Source: Helicobacteraceae bacterium
GTDB lineage: Bacteria > Campylobacterota > Campylobacteria > Campylobacterales > Sulfurimonadaceae
Assembly (NCBI GenBank): GCA_013138865.1
Contig: WTBY01000022.1
Location: 1-58,879, forward strand
DNA: 58,879 nucleotides
Reading direction: 5' to 3'
The position numbers were made by a program, and so were the translations under genes. The notes below the pieces were generated by a model. It made no database searches, had not been told where the DNA came from, and was given only the letters and a program-made list of their open reading frames with translations. Positions 7,585 through 15,235 of this stretch are shown here, in pieces. Each line of letters opens with the position of its first letter. Positions within the stretch are counted from its first letter, which is position 1.

Positions 7585-8678
7585 ATAAACTTCCTAAACC
7601 TACCAAACTCTCCAATTATACCACCCTTACCAATCCCAATAACTTCATTTCTAATCTCATCACACTCTTTAAGTGCTGTAACATCTCCATGGACTGATTC
7701 ATTTCTTACATTTTGCATAGTTCTTATAAAAGATGGAGTAGCTACAAATATGAAATGTCTTAAAGCACCATTTTGTATATGTGTATTTATGGTATTTTTT
7801 ATCTCGTGAGACTTTATAAGATATGAGTATGTTCCAAAGTTTGGTTTATGTGTTAGTATATCTTTTAGCTTATAGTCTCTACCCTGTATAGAGTACGGAA
7901 AGTTTTCTAACTCTTTGTCCACTTCTAGTAAATGAGTAAAAATCTTTTTCATAAACCTATATAATTCAAGTTCTACTGCCTTTGAGTATTTAACTATTAG
8001 AGAGCTAAAATCATAAAGTATGTTATCTCTGTTTTGCATATACTCTATCTCTGCACTTATGATGTTATCTTGTGAGTTTGGAGCAAGAGAGTAAAAGCTT
8101 TTTTTCCCAAAGTTAAAATCTATGAGGTTTTGCTTCATTTGTAGCTGTTCTTCTGATTTGAAGATATTAGTGTAAAACTTAAAGTCTTCATCATCTTTAT
8201 CAAAATAGTTTATCTCTTCTTTCATTGTTACTTGCATAGGATACACATAAGGATTTCCATATATAGCATAAGTTCTATCGTTGAAGTTTGTCGCTTTAAA
8301 GTTAGAGAGAATTTTATCTCTTATCACTTCAAAATCTTTATGAGCGATTAATCTCAAATCATCAAATACAAACCAATATTCAACTTCTAATTCTTCATAA
8401 TATTTTGGAACTTTAATAAGGTTGATAGTCTTGTTAATAGATACAACATTAGCTACATAGATACTATTGTAGTCTGTCAAAAAAAGCTGAATAGGTTCAT
8501 CTCTTGAAGTCTCTTCATAAATACCATCAAGTACATCTTGATGAGGGTGTTCATAATCTCTTAGTTTTGAGCGAACCTTACCAAATGCTACAACACCATT
8601 TTCTTTTAATAGTTGAAGATGTTGCTCTATTACATTTTTGTTGTAGTATGGGTTGTATAGGCTTAGTAAATTTTTCAT
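7581..8678 (-). CDS. large protein with C-terminal HEPN-type RNESVH motif
   Basis: A 365-residue protein. The C-terminal third is helical and contains RNESVH at residues 325-330, which fits the Rx4-6H motif (with polar residue after R) of HEPN ribonuclease domains common in toxins and antiviral systems. The N-terminal third (GVVAFGKVRSKLRDYEHP onwards) is strand-rich and may be a sensor or ligand-binding domain; I do not recognise it. There is no obvious ribosome site. The gene begins 20 bases after the 116-aa gene and overlaps the next one, so it is an operon member. A chance match to RNxxxH is possible, since the motif is short. Confidence 0.6.
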   Translation of the reverse strand: MKNLLSLYNPYYNKNVIEQHLQLLKENGVVAFGKVRSKLRDYEHPHQDVLDGIYEETSRDEPIQLFLTDYNSIYVANVVSINKTINLIKVPKYYEELEVEYWFVFDDLRLIAHKDFEVIRDKILSNFKATNFNDRTYAIYGNPYVYPMQVTMKEEINYFDKDDEDFKFYTNIFKSEEQLQMKQNLIDFNFGKKSFYSLAPNSQDNIISAEIEYMQNRDNILYDFSSLIVKYSKAVELELYRFMKKIFTHLLEVDKELENFPYSIQGRDYKLKDILTHKPNFGTYSYLIKSHEIKNTINTHIQNGALRHFIFVATPSFIRTMQNVRNESVHGDVTALKECDEIRNEVIGIGKGGIIGEFGRFRKFI

Positions 8679-8698
8679 TGAGTTATAATCGATAGACT

Positions 8699-9049
8699 TT
8701 ATTTATTTACAATAGCTTTGATTTTTTCATAATCAGCTATTTCCAATAGTGCAAGTTTGTAGTTTTCATATAATGTATTCACTAAATCATCTACTTGATT
8801 GATAATTTTTTGTCGTTGCTCTTTAGTTTTAGCATTTTCTAATTTATTCAATTTTCGTGTAATTGTAGCCTTATTACCGATGATAGACTTGCTACCCTCT
8901 TTAAATATTATTTTAGAAATAATTGCATTATTATATGTACCTTTGAAGCTTTTTTCTATATCAACAATTGTTTTACCTTTAACTACTAAATCTAATATTT
9001 TTGCTACATCTTCTTTTGGAACTTCTTCTCCATTATACATATATGCCAT
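8699..9049 (-). CDS. small basic protein, possible DNA-binding partner
   Basis: A 116-residue lysine-rich protein with an N-terminal part (YNGEEVPKEDVAKILDLVVK) and a possible helix-turn-helix around residues 20-60, followed by a long helix with many K and E residues. AAGGA lies in front of the ATG. It is the first gene of the leftward operon, 20 bases ahead of the HEPN-motif gene, a position typical of an antitoxin or autoregulator. No family recognised. Confidence 0.6.
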   Translation of the reverse strand: MAYMYNGEEVPKEDVAKILDLVVKGKTIVDIEKSFKGTYNNAIISKIIFKEGSKSIIGNKATITRKLNKLENAKTKEQRQKIINQVDDLVNTLYENYKLALLEIADYEKIKAIVNK

Positions 9050-9109
9050 TTTATTCCTTTTTGGTTTTCTTGAAATATATTATAGCTTGAAGTTGTAATA
9101 ATTAGATTG

Positions 9110-9721
9110 TTAGGATAAAAGCAAGTCTCTTTTTTGTACATATGTGTAAAGTGTTGATTGTGAACCATACCCAAGATGTTTATCAATGATTTTTTTGTAA
9201 CTAAGTCCTAGTTCCAGTAGCTCCACAATTCTCTCTTTATCTTTATCAAAAATACTTTTTTGGATTACACCAGTAGGCTTACCAAGTTTTACACCACTAG
9301 CCTTTAGACCTTTGAGTGCTTCTTTAGTTCGTTGGCTTATCATATCTCTTTCAAACTCACTAAACATAGATAACATTGTAATCATCATTTTGTTCATGGG
9401 GTCATTCTCTTTTATAAAGAGATTTTGTTTGAGTATGCGAACTTCCACACCTTTTTTCAAAATCATATCTATAAGGTTGATAACCTCGCCAGTATTTCTA
9501 CCAAGTCGTGATAACTCTGTAACGATTAAAATATCATCTTTGTTTAGCTGTTCTAGTAGCTCATCTATTTTTCTTGCTCTAGTATCTTTTCTTGAAGAAA
9601 TCTCTATCTCTATATTTGTATCTATGGTTAAGTTATTCAAGTCACAGTATCGTTGTATTTCATCTTTTTGGTGTTTGATTGTTTGAGTGTCGGTGCTGAC
9701 ACGAATGTAAGAAAATATCAT
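9110..9721 (-). CDS. serine recombinase, resolvase/invertase family
   Basis: The 203-residue product is a complete small serine recombinase. The catalytic serine is S9 in IRVSTDTQ, with R7 beside it; the conserved SRLGRNTGE and EFERDMISQRTKEALKGLK segments complete the catalytic domain and E-helix, and residues 165-203 form the C-terminal helix-turn-helix (LSYKKIIDKHLGYGSQSTLY). Such enzymes resolve or invert DNA between two res/hix-type sites. A 12-bp perfect inverted repeat lies 15 bases upstream of the start (9736-9770) and is a candidate binding site. GGAG precedes the ATG. Confidence 0.9.
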   Translation of the reverse strand: MIFSYIRVSTDTQTIKHQKDEIQRYCDLNNLTIDTNIEIEISSRKDTRARKIDELLEQLNKDDILIVTELSRLGRNTGEVINLIDMILKKGVEVRILKQNLFIKENDPMNKMMITMLSMFSEFERDMISQRTKEALKGLKASGVKLGKPTGVIQKSIFDKDKERIVELLELGLSYKKIIDKHLGYGSQSTLYTYVQKRDLLLS

Positions 9722-9735
9722 TAAAAGGTACTCCG

Positions 9736-9770
9736 TTCTGATTTAATATGATTATATCATTAAATCAGAA
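9736..9770. repeat. 12-bp perfect inverted repeat, candidate recombinase site or operator
   Basis: TTCTGATTTAAT at 9736-9747 and ATTAAATCAGAA at 9759-9770 are exact reverse complements separated by 11 bases. The element lies directly in front of the serine recombinase gene, where res site I or the autoregulatory operator of resolvases is usually found. A full res region would contain further, weaker copies; I did not see them clearly. Confidence 0.7.
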
Positions 9771-9922
9771 TAAAGTGAAGGGTTTTGTAGGAGGGTAAAC
9801 CACTATATTATTAAGGGGTTTAATGGTGGTTAAGTTAGGAGAGTGAAATTATTTAAATGCAAGGGGGAATATAATCAAATCCTCATACCCAATTGGGTTG
9901 AGGCAATTGATTATAAAATAGG

Positions 9923-10951
9923 TTAAGCATGTTCTTTTGAAAGACCATAGGGAGATTGAGTTGGAATAAACTTGTTTAATATTCCTTCTGTGATTGAGCT
10001 AGAAGCTTCGAGCTGTAGTTTTTCTTTTTCAAGAGCTTCATTACTCTGTTTGAGCTGATTAATTTGTTCTAACAGTTCAATTTCTTTATCCATTGAGGCT
10101 TGATACTTTCTAGTGATTTCATAAACACCTTGTTTAAGTAGCTCATCAAAAGTATCTGTATCCATAGTATCAGGTTTTTGTGCATATTTTTTGGTTTTTG
10201 CAATACCATCTTTTTTCTTTTTGATACCATCAATAATTTCATTATACTTTTTATCATCACCACCAATAACTGCATCAAAATCCTCATTAGATAGCGGCTT
10301 CATATCGATAAGTTTACTCATGAATGGTTTTGTAAGTTTTTCAATTTTCTTTTCAGTAAGAGAAGCAATTCTCAAATCAACAACTATTAAACTAATGTCT
10401 TCTTTTTTAGCCTTAACACTTGCATCAAAAAGTTTTTGACTAGCTGTAGTCATAAGAAACCTCAAGTATATCAATACTTGTTTGGAACTCATTACATCTT
10501 TATTAACAACACCATAAAATCTTGACCCAAGTACAAATTTTGCATCTAATATAATTCTTGCAAGTAAAATGAATTTAATCAGTTTTCTCTGATTACTCTC
10601 TTTTATTTCTTTACTGAGGTCAGCTTCATTGTCATTAATTTCTTTTATCTTATCTTGAATATTACTAATGATTTCATCATCTTGAAGTTGCATAGCCGCA
10701 GCTTCTTCTGGTGTGTAAAACAGTACATTAGTATGACCACTATTTACAAGTTCTTCTTCAGCAGAAGCACTCTTTATAGCAGATGGAATTTCTTTAGGCT
10801 CATGCCCAAATATTGTAGAAGCACCAGTTGTATCTTTTTCAGAAGACATTGGTTTAGAATCAGAAGATTCTATGTCTTCTGTTAGAATAGTTTCATCTGT
10901 AGTGTTTGTATTAAGTCCTGCGTTTGTTGCCGCCGCCATTTTTTCTAACAT
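9923..10951 (-). CDS. hypothetical protein with coiled-coil C-terminus
   Basis: A 342-residue protein. The first 100 residues are low-complexity and rich in Thr, Ser, Glu and Asp (TNAGLNTNTTDETILTEDIE), the middle is helical with a hydrophobic core (about 120-215), and residues 285-325 form a coiled coil (KEIELLEQINQLKQSNEALE). AGGAG stands in front of the ATG. I do not recognise a family; the disordered start and coiled-coil end resemble plasmid- or phage-borne structural or partition-type proteins. It is divergent from the duplicated repeat region at 11.1-11.5 kb. Confidence 0.65.
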   Translation of the reverse strand: MLEKMAAATNAGLNTNTTDETILTEDIESSDSKPMSSEKDTTGASTIFGHEPKEIPSAIKSASAEEELVNSGHTNVLFYTPEEAAAMQLQDDEIISNIQDKIKEINDNEADLSKEIKESNQRKLIKFILLARIILDAKFVLGSRFYGVVNKDVMSSKQVLIYLRFLMTTASQKLFDASVKAKKEDISLIVVDLRIASLTEKKIEKLTKPFMSKLIDMKPLSNEDFDAVIGGDDKKYNEIIDGIKKKKDGIAKTKKYAQKPDTMDTDTFDELLKQGVYEITRKYQASMDKEIELLEQINQLKQSNEALEKEKLQLEASSSITEGILNKFIPTQSPYGLSKEHA

Positions 10952-11087
10952 TTTTTCTCCTTTTAGAGAATGAATAAGAGTAGTTTATACTCTAGTTGTT
11001 TAGGTACCATACTTTTGGCGGAGTGCCAAAAATGGAGTTAGACCCTGAGTGTTAGAACCTTTTCAAATTGGGAGGAACACCCATGGA

Positions 11088-11280
11088 GAAGAAGAAAACT
11101 TGTTGTTTCTCTTTCTTGATTATGTATTATGACATTCAGTTCGTGCCATAAAAAGACACTTATGAAAGAATTTATAAACTAAAAATATAAAAGAGAAAAA
11201 TTTCTGTTTTATATTTTCATGCTGTAATTAAATCTAATTTTCAGGGCCATTAATTGACACAAAATTACGAATTTACTATA
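11088..11280 (+). repeat. long direct repeat, copy 1 (~193 bp)
   Basis: Copy 1 of an imperfect direct repeat; copy 2 starts 247 bases further on at 11335. Both begin GAAGAAGAAAACTTGTTG and end with AATTTACTATA, with scattered substitutions between. Each copy contains the stem AAAATATAAAA / TTTTATATTTT (perfect here, one mismatch in copy 2). A shorter shared block, GGGAGGAACAC, precedes each copy (11070-11080 and 11284-11294). Confidence 0.85.
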
Positions 11281-11282
11281 TT
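11254..11282 (+). promoter_or_regulatory. sigma-70-type promoter at the end of repeat copy 1
   Basis: TTGACA at 11254-11259 and TATATT at 11277-11282 with a 17-base spacer. The next gene on this strand starts 260 bases on, with repeat copy 2 in between, so it would yield a long leader or a short RNA across copy 2. Confidence 0.5.
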
Positions 11283-11334
11283 TGGGAGGAACACTATTGA
11301 GATGAATAATTAACAATGATAAGTGAAAGAACTC

Positions 11335-11526
11335 GAAGAAGAAAACTTGTTGTTTCTCTTTCTCGATGCTGTAGTATGACACTCCGTTCGTGCTATAAGA
11401 AGACACTTATTAAAGAATTTATCAACTAAAAATATAAAAGAGAAAAATTTCTGTTTCATATTTTCATGCTGTAATTAAATCTAATTTTCAGTGCTATTAC
11501 ATGACACAAAATTACAAATTTACTAT
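11335..11526 (+). repeat. long direct repeat, copy 2 (~192 bp)
   Basis: Second copy of the repeat at 11088-11280. It ends 16 bases before the regulator-like gene at 11543, so it supplies the upstream region of that gene. Most differences between the copies are single substitutions. Confidence 0.85.
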
Positions 11527-11531
11527 ATAAT
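11501..11531 (+). promoter_or_regulatory. probable promoter of the 334-aa gene
   Basis: ATGACA at 11501-11506 and TATAAT at 11526-11531, spacer 19. This is the copy-2 equivalent of the promoter at 11254-11282; its -10 is better and its -35 weaker. It stands directly in front of the gene at 11543, which would have a very short leader. Confidence 0.45.
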
Positions 11532-11542
11532 GCAAAAAAATT

Positions 11543-12547
11543 ATGGTGGGTGTGATGAAGCAGAGTTTGACAGTAATAACAAAAAGACGAGCAAATATAT
11601 TAAATTATTTTTTTGATATTAAAAGTCAAGATAATGCAAGAGATGTTAAAAGACCAGATTGGCAATGGGTAAAGCCAAAAGATATAAAGGCTCATCTTTC
11701 TATTAATGGTTCTCTTGATTATCGAACATTTATTCGTGATATAGAATTTTTTTACCGAAAATATATAATTCTTGATGAGTATGAGATAGATAAAGATGGG
11801 TATGAAAAGCTGGATAGTAAAAAAAAGTACAATACAAAATATATGCTTACTGATAATAAGAAAATAAAATTTCATATTCCTGCAGTTCCATCTAATCGCT
11901 TTTCTTATGCACAAGCTATTACATCTTTAATGATAGCTACGGATGAGACTATTTATGGAAATACGGTACTTCCAACAGTTAATACATCAAATTATCAAGG
12001 TAACTCTCAAATACAAAAAATGATTACATATCTTTTTGATGGGATAGTTAGAGATACTTTTTTATCTGTCAAAGTATACGACTGCTTCCATTACAATAAA
12101 GGCTCACTTTTATCAATATTAGTAGAGTTAGCAGAGTTTAATCAACATATAAACATTGATATAGAGATTAATGGAAGCAAGGTTTCATATAAAAATGTAA
12201 TATTAAAAAGTATCTCTCTTAATGAAGATATGTCAATAGGGTTAAATTTTGCAGACTCTAATATATTAGTTGACTCACTAGAGAATATTAAAAATATCTC
12301 AATGCTTACTAAACACTATCCAAAATCTGATACTGGTAAAACTACAATTCTTAGAGTGAATAAAAAACAAATAAAAGACGAAATGCAAAAGCATGGTAAT
12401 ATTAATAGAATGAAAGAGTGGTTTGTAACTAATGAAGAGACTGTGGAGTTAGATAAAGATTTAGATGAATGTATCAATGATATTTTAAAGAGTAAGCTTG
12501 ATGAAAAGGAATTTTTATCAAGAACTCACTTGCTTCCTGTTGAATAA
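11543..12547 (+). CDS. winged-helix protein, possibly WYL-type regulator
   Basis: A 334-residue protein. Residues about 40-70 (WVKPKDIKAHLSINGSLDYR) look like a winged-helix DNA-binding start. The section around residues 170-255 (INIDIEINGSKVSYKNVILK, then LVDSLENIKNISML) has the strand order of a WYL ligand-sensing domain, but the WYL triad itself is not present, so the assignment is tentative; a plasmid-type replication initiator is an alternative given the large direct repeats in front. An internal ATG at 11555 is an alternative start. It is convergent with the next gene. Confidence 0.55.
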   Translation: MVGVMKQSLTVITKRRANILNYFFDIKSQDNARDVKRPDWQWVKPKDIKAHLSINGSLDYRTFIRDIEFFYRKYIILDEYEIDKDGYEKLDSKKKYNTKYMLTDNKKIKFHIPAVPSNRFSYAQAITSLMIATDETIYGNTVLPTVNTSNYQGNSQIQKMITYLFDGIVRDTFLSVKVYDCFHYNKGSLLSILVELAEFNQHINIDIEINGSKVSYKNVILKSISLNEDMSIGLNFADSNILVDSLENIKNISMLTKHYPKSDTGKTTILRVNKKQIKDEMQKHGNINRMKEWFVTNEETVELDKDLDECINDILKSKLDEKEFLSRTHLLPVE

Positions 12548-12559
12548 AGGATTGATAAG

Positions 12560-13159
12560 CTATTTCTTTTTATAGTTTTCCAACCATTTACCAACTTCCT
12601 CGGGGTCATATAGGATAGTTTTACCATTGGCAATAGTATGTGGTAGTGGGTCTTGGATTTTACCTCTAAGACCCTTTTGCTGAAGTCTAGTAAGCCCAAA
12701 TCTTTCTTCAAATTGTTTAGTGTTGATATATTTTGATGGTTGTGATAATTTTTTCTTTAAAGTGCTTACATCTCTTTTGAGTTTTACTATGATTTTGTCA
12801 AAATCTACTTCATCCTCAGTTAATTCAATCTCTTGTTTTTTAAAACCGATTAATAGCTCAATAAAATTCAGAGTATTTTCACTATCTAGCTCATTAATAA
12901 ATTCACTCATACCACCATCTGTCATTTCATCATAATCTACTAAAGACTCAGAATTTAAGTACCCATAAATCATATAGAAAATTTTATCGCCTACTTGCTC
13001 ACTCAATGTTAATAAAAATATTTTGTTGTTATCAGATAGATTATTAATCATATTATCAAGATTAACATTCCAAGTTTCATACTCATTATCTATTTCATTA
13101 GTTAATTGTAAAACTTCTTCATCTGTTAAGTTGTCAATATCAAGTTCTAATTCATTCAT
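12560..13159 (-). CDS. protein with C-terminal excisionase/MerR-type helix-turn-helix
   Basis: A 199-residue protein. The first 135 residues are acidic and helical with a coiled-coil end (IIVKLKRDVSTLKKKLSQ). The last 60 (KYINTKQFEERFGLTRLQQK, ... DPLPHTIANGKTILYDPEEV) read as a winged helix of the AlpA/excisionase type: the helix-turn-helix first, then a wing with the typical YDPEEVGKWLE ending. Such proteins control integration/excision or plasmid genes. It lies next to the tRNA-Leu end of the island, a usual place for an excision factor, but no tyrosine integrase accompanies it here. Confidence 0.65.
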   Translation of the reverse strand: MNELELDIDNLTDEEVLQLTNEIDNEYETWNVNLDNMINNLSDNNKIFLLTLSEQVGDKIFYMIYGYLNSESLVDYDEMTDGGMSEFINELDSENTLNFIELLIGFKKQEIELTEDEVDFDKIIVKLKRDVSTLKKKLSQPSKYINTKQFEERFGLTRLQQKGLRGKIQDPLPHTIANGKTILYDPEEVGKWLENYKKK

Positions 13160-13327
13160 TTATTCTCGTTTTTACTGCTTTTTACATACTATTATGGCAT
13201 CAGAGACACATAACTTTATACATAACCTAATTTTAGCATAGTTTCTATGATATAAGTATTTTTAATAATTTATTTTTGATTTTTTAAAGATTGAAGATTT
13301 TCAAGAAGCTCTATAAAGCCCTTAAAA

Positions 13328-13411
13328 TGGTGCGACTGGGGGGATTTGAACCCCCACACCGTTAGGCACGAGCCCCTCAAGCCCGCGTGTCTACCGTTCC
13401 ACCACAGTCGC
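13328..13411 (-). tRNA. tRNA-Leu (anticodon GAG)
   Basis: The minus strand folds as a type II tRNA of 84 nt with an encoded CCA end (13328-13330): acceptor GCGACTG paired with CAGTCGC, D-arm with GGTAGAC, anticodon stem CGGGC/GCTCG around the loop TTGAGGG, a long variable arm, and T-arm with GGTTCAAATCC. Its 3' end faces the accessory island at 1-13.3 kb, as expected for a tRNA used as an integration site. Confidence 0.95.
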
Positions 13412-13433
13412 ATTTTATAACATTTTCACAATT

Positions 13434-13471
13434 CCCTCAAGCCCGCGCGTCTACCGTTCCGCCACAGATGC
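13434..13471 (-). pseudogene. remnant of a second tRNA-Leu (5' part only)
   Basis: 38 bases that repeat the 5' end to anticodon loop of the tRNA-Leu gene (13374-13411) at an exact offset of 60 bases, with four differences. The acceptor 3' strand, variable arm and T-arm are missing, so it cannot make a tRNA. It may be a decayed tandem copy or the product of a duplication during integration or excision. Confidence 0.8.
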
Positions 13472-13553
13472 ATATAAATTAGGACTTGAATTATAACGTT
13501 TTTAACTTAATTGTTAGCAATCCATAAATGATGGACTGCTTTTGAACTAGAGT

Positions 13554-14363
13554 TTAAAGTAGCTTGCCCATTAGTTCAATGTGGTAGCTCTCTTGATAGT
13601 TTATAAAGTCAAAGAATTTAGACAGCTCTTCGTCTTTGATCGCTTCGCTTAACTCTCTACACATCTCTTTGGCAGCTTCTTCTTCTGCTATGCCGTCTTT
13701 TACAAATTTTTCTAAATCTTTGATCACGTAAGTTAGCTCATGTAGTTCGCGTGGTAGTGCTAAAATACCCATCTTAGCCATCATGTTTCCAAATGATTTT
13801 AAGTGAAAATGTGACTCATCTATAAGGTCTTGAAAAACATTAAACTGAATTACACTATCGGTTCTTGCTTGCATAAAAGCGTAAACTAAAATAAGTTCAT
13901 ACTCTTTGTAAGACTCTTCAAATAGAAAAAGTGTCAAAGCATCGATCTGATCTTGAGCTAAGTTTTTGTCCAACCATTTACGCTCCATGTTAAATGAAGT
14001 TATAGGAGTGTTATTTTCACTATTAGCAGTTACTTGCGAGAGGTACTCTAAAAGGTATTCATCATCAGTTTTTACTCTATTTCCTAGAACAGTGTTAGCA
14101 TATTTAGTTTGTATAGTTTTGATCGCAACTACAAGGTCTTCGATCACTTCAAAGGTAGTCTCTTTTTTGTATAGAGTCATATCTCTATTATAGTTGTAGT
14201 CATTACCACTACTTAAAACATCATCGCCTATCCACTTCATATGACGAAAGGCTATAAGCGAAAACTCATAAAGTCTTGTCTTTATCTCTTCATCGTTTAT
14301 ACTAAAAGAGGCAAATGTTATCTTTAACCACAGTTCATGTTTTTCTTGATATAGTTTATTCAT
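13554..14363 (-). CDS. ferritin-like protein coupled to an IscU/NifU-type scaffold
   Basis: A 269-residue, all-helical protein. Ferritin-like metal-ligand patterns are visible: E33 and H41 in the first long helix, DESHFH at 182-187 and ExxH at 258-261 (QESYHIE). These suggest a four-helix di-iron fold, but I cannot assign a family with certainty. Its ATG overlaps the stop of the IscU/NifU-type gene (TAATG), so the two are translated together; iron delivery to or storage near the scaffold is a reasonable inference. Confidence 0.6.
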   Translation of the reverse strand: MNKLYQEKHELWLKITFASFSINDEEIKTRLYEFSLIAFRHMKWIGDDVLSSGNDYNYNRDMTLYKKETTFEVIEDLVVAIKTIQTKYANTVLGNRVKTDDEYLLEYLSQVTANSENNTPITSFNMERKWLDKNLAQDQIDALTLFLFEESYKEYELILVYAFMQARTDSVIQFNVFQDLIDESHFHLKSFGNMMAKMGILALPRELHELTYVIKDLEKFVKDGIAEEEAAKEMCRELSEAIKDEELSKFFDFINYQESYHIELMGKLL

Positions 14364-14806
14364 TATTTATCTCCACAACTTTCATTCATTTTTAAAACGT
14401 GCATTTCCTCTTTTTTACCATTAGAAATATTTTCATAATTATACATAGAAGCTGTAAAAGCAACTAAAACCATATCTGCGCAGATCTGCTGTTTTGGGCT
14501 TAGTCCACCTAACTTGTCGTGCATTTTTTTCATAGCACCCTCAGCGTACTGAATACTATTCCCTTTTATCATTTCACTAAACATAGATCCAACTACTACT
14601 GTATCTTGACAACCATTAGTTGCATATTTAACATCTGTAATTGTTTCACCTTCAAGTTTAGTATAAAAAATAACGTACTCCCCAGTTTTCTCGTCACTAC
14701 CAACACCAACACAACTAGCATCATTAAGTTTGCCATAGTTTTTTGGATTCATAAGGTGTTCTAGTGTCTCTTTGTTCATACCCTCTGGTAATGTTATATT
14801 TTCCAT
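14363..14806 (-). CDS. iron-sulfur cluster scaffold, NifU/IscU N-terminal type
   Basis: A 147-residue protein of the IscU fold. It opens with LEHLMNPKNYGKLNDASCVG, the typical HxxNPxNxG-like entrance, and keeps the three cysteines of the scaffold: C32, C66 (NGCQDT) and C109 (QQICADM). The usual aspartate next to the first cysteine and the LPPVK chaperone motif of IscU are not evident, so it is a divergent member. It transiently builds Fe-S clusters from cysteine-derived sulfur and iron in the cytosol. It is followed directly by the ferritin-like gene. Confidence 0.8.
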   Translation of the reverse strand: MENITLPEGMNKETLEHLMNPKNYGKLNDASCVGVGSDEKTGEYVIFYTKLEGETITDVKYATNGCQDTVVVGSMFSEMIKGNSIQYAEGAMKKMHDKLGGLSPKQQICADMVLVAFTASMYNYENISNGKKEEMHVLKMNESCGDK

Positions 14807-14907
14807 CGTCTTCTTTCATTACTTTAGTAGAGTAAGTATATCTTAAATAAATAATTTTTTAAGAATTGGTAGATATAATTTGTTTATTAATTATTAAGGA
14901 AATCAAA

Positions 14908-15228
14908 ATGGGTAAATATTTAGAATTAAACGGATCAAACTTCGAAGCAACTGTAAAAGAGGGTGTATCTCTTGTAGACTTTTGGGCACCTTGGTGTGGT
15001 CCTTGTCGTATGATCGCTCCAGTAATTGAAGAGTTAGCTGAAGCTTTTGAAGGTAAAGCTAACATTTGTAAAGTAAATACAGATGATGAGCAAGATATTG
15101 CTGTTAAATATGGAATTAGATCAATTCCAACTATTCTTTTCTTTAAAGATGGCGAAATGGTAGATCAAATGGTTGGTGCTGCTTCAAAACAAGCTTTTGA
15201 AGACAAAATCAACTCTCTGCTAGCTTAA
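14908..15228 (+). CDS. trxA: thioredoxin
   Basis: The 106-residue product is a standard thioredoxin: VDFWAPWCGPCRM with the redox pair C30/C33, the cis-proline segment IRSIPTILFF, and a length typical of TrxA. The ATG at 14908 is chosen over an upstream in-frame start because AAGGA lies at 14896-14900. It reduces disulfides of cytosolic proteins, receiving electrons from the thioredoxin reductase encoded two genes downstream. The genes trxA, the membrane thioredoxin-fold gene, trxB, dapB, purF and the radical SAM gene follow each other closely on one strand. Confidence 0.97.
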   Translation: MGKYLELNGSNFEATVKEGVSLVDFWAPWCGPCRMIAPVIEELAEAFEGKANICKVNTDDEQDIAVKYGIRSIPTILFFKDGEMVDQMVGAASKQAFEDKINSLLA

Positions 15229-15235
15229 TACTTAC

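Noticed and set aside
13263-13330. Minus-strand frame FKGFIELLENLQSLKNQK running out of the tRNA-Leu 3' end
   Set aside because: It looks protein-like but is only about 20 codons long, overlaps the tRNA and has no start; it may be a gene tail left by an integration event but cannot be supported.
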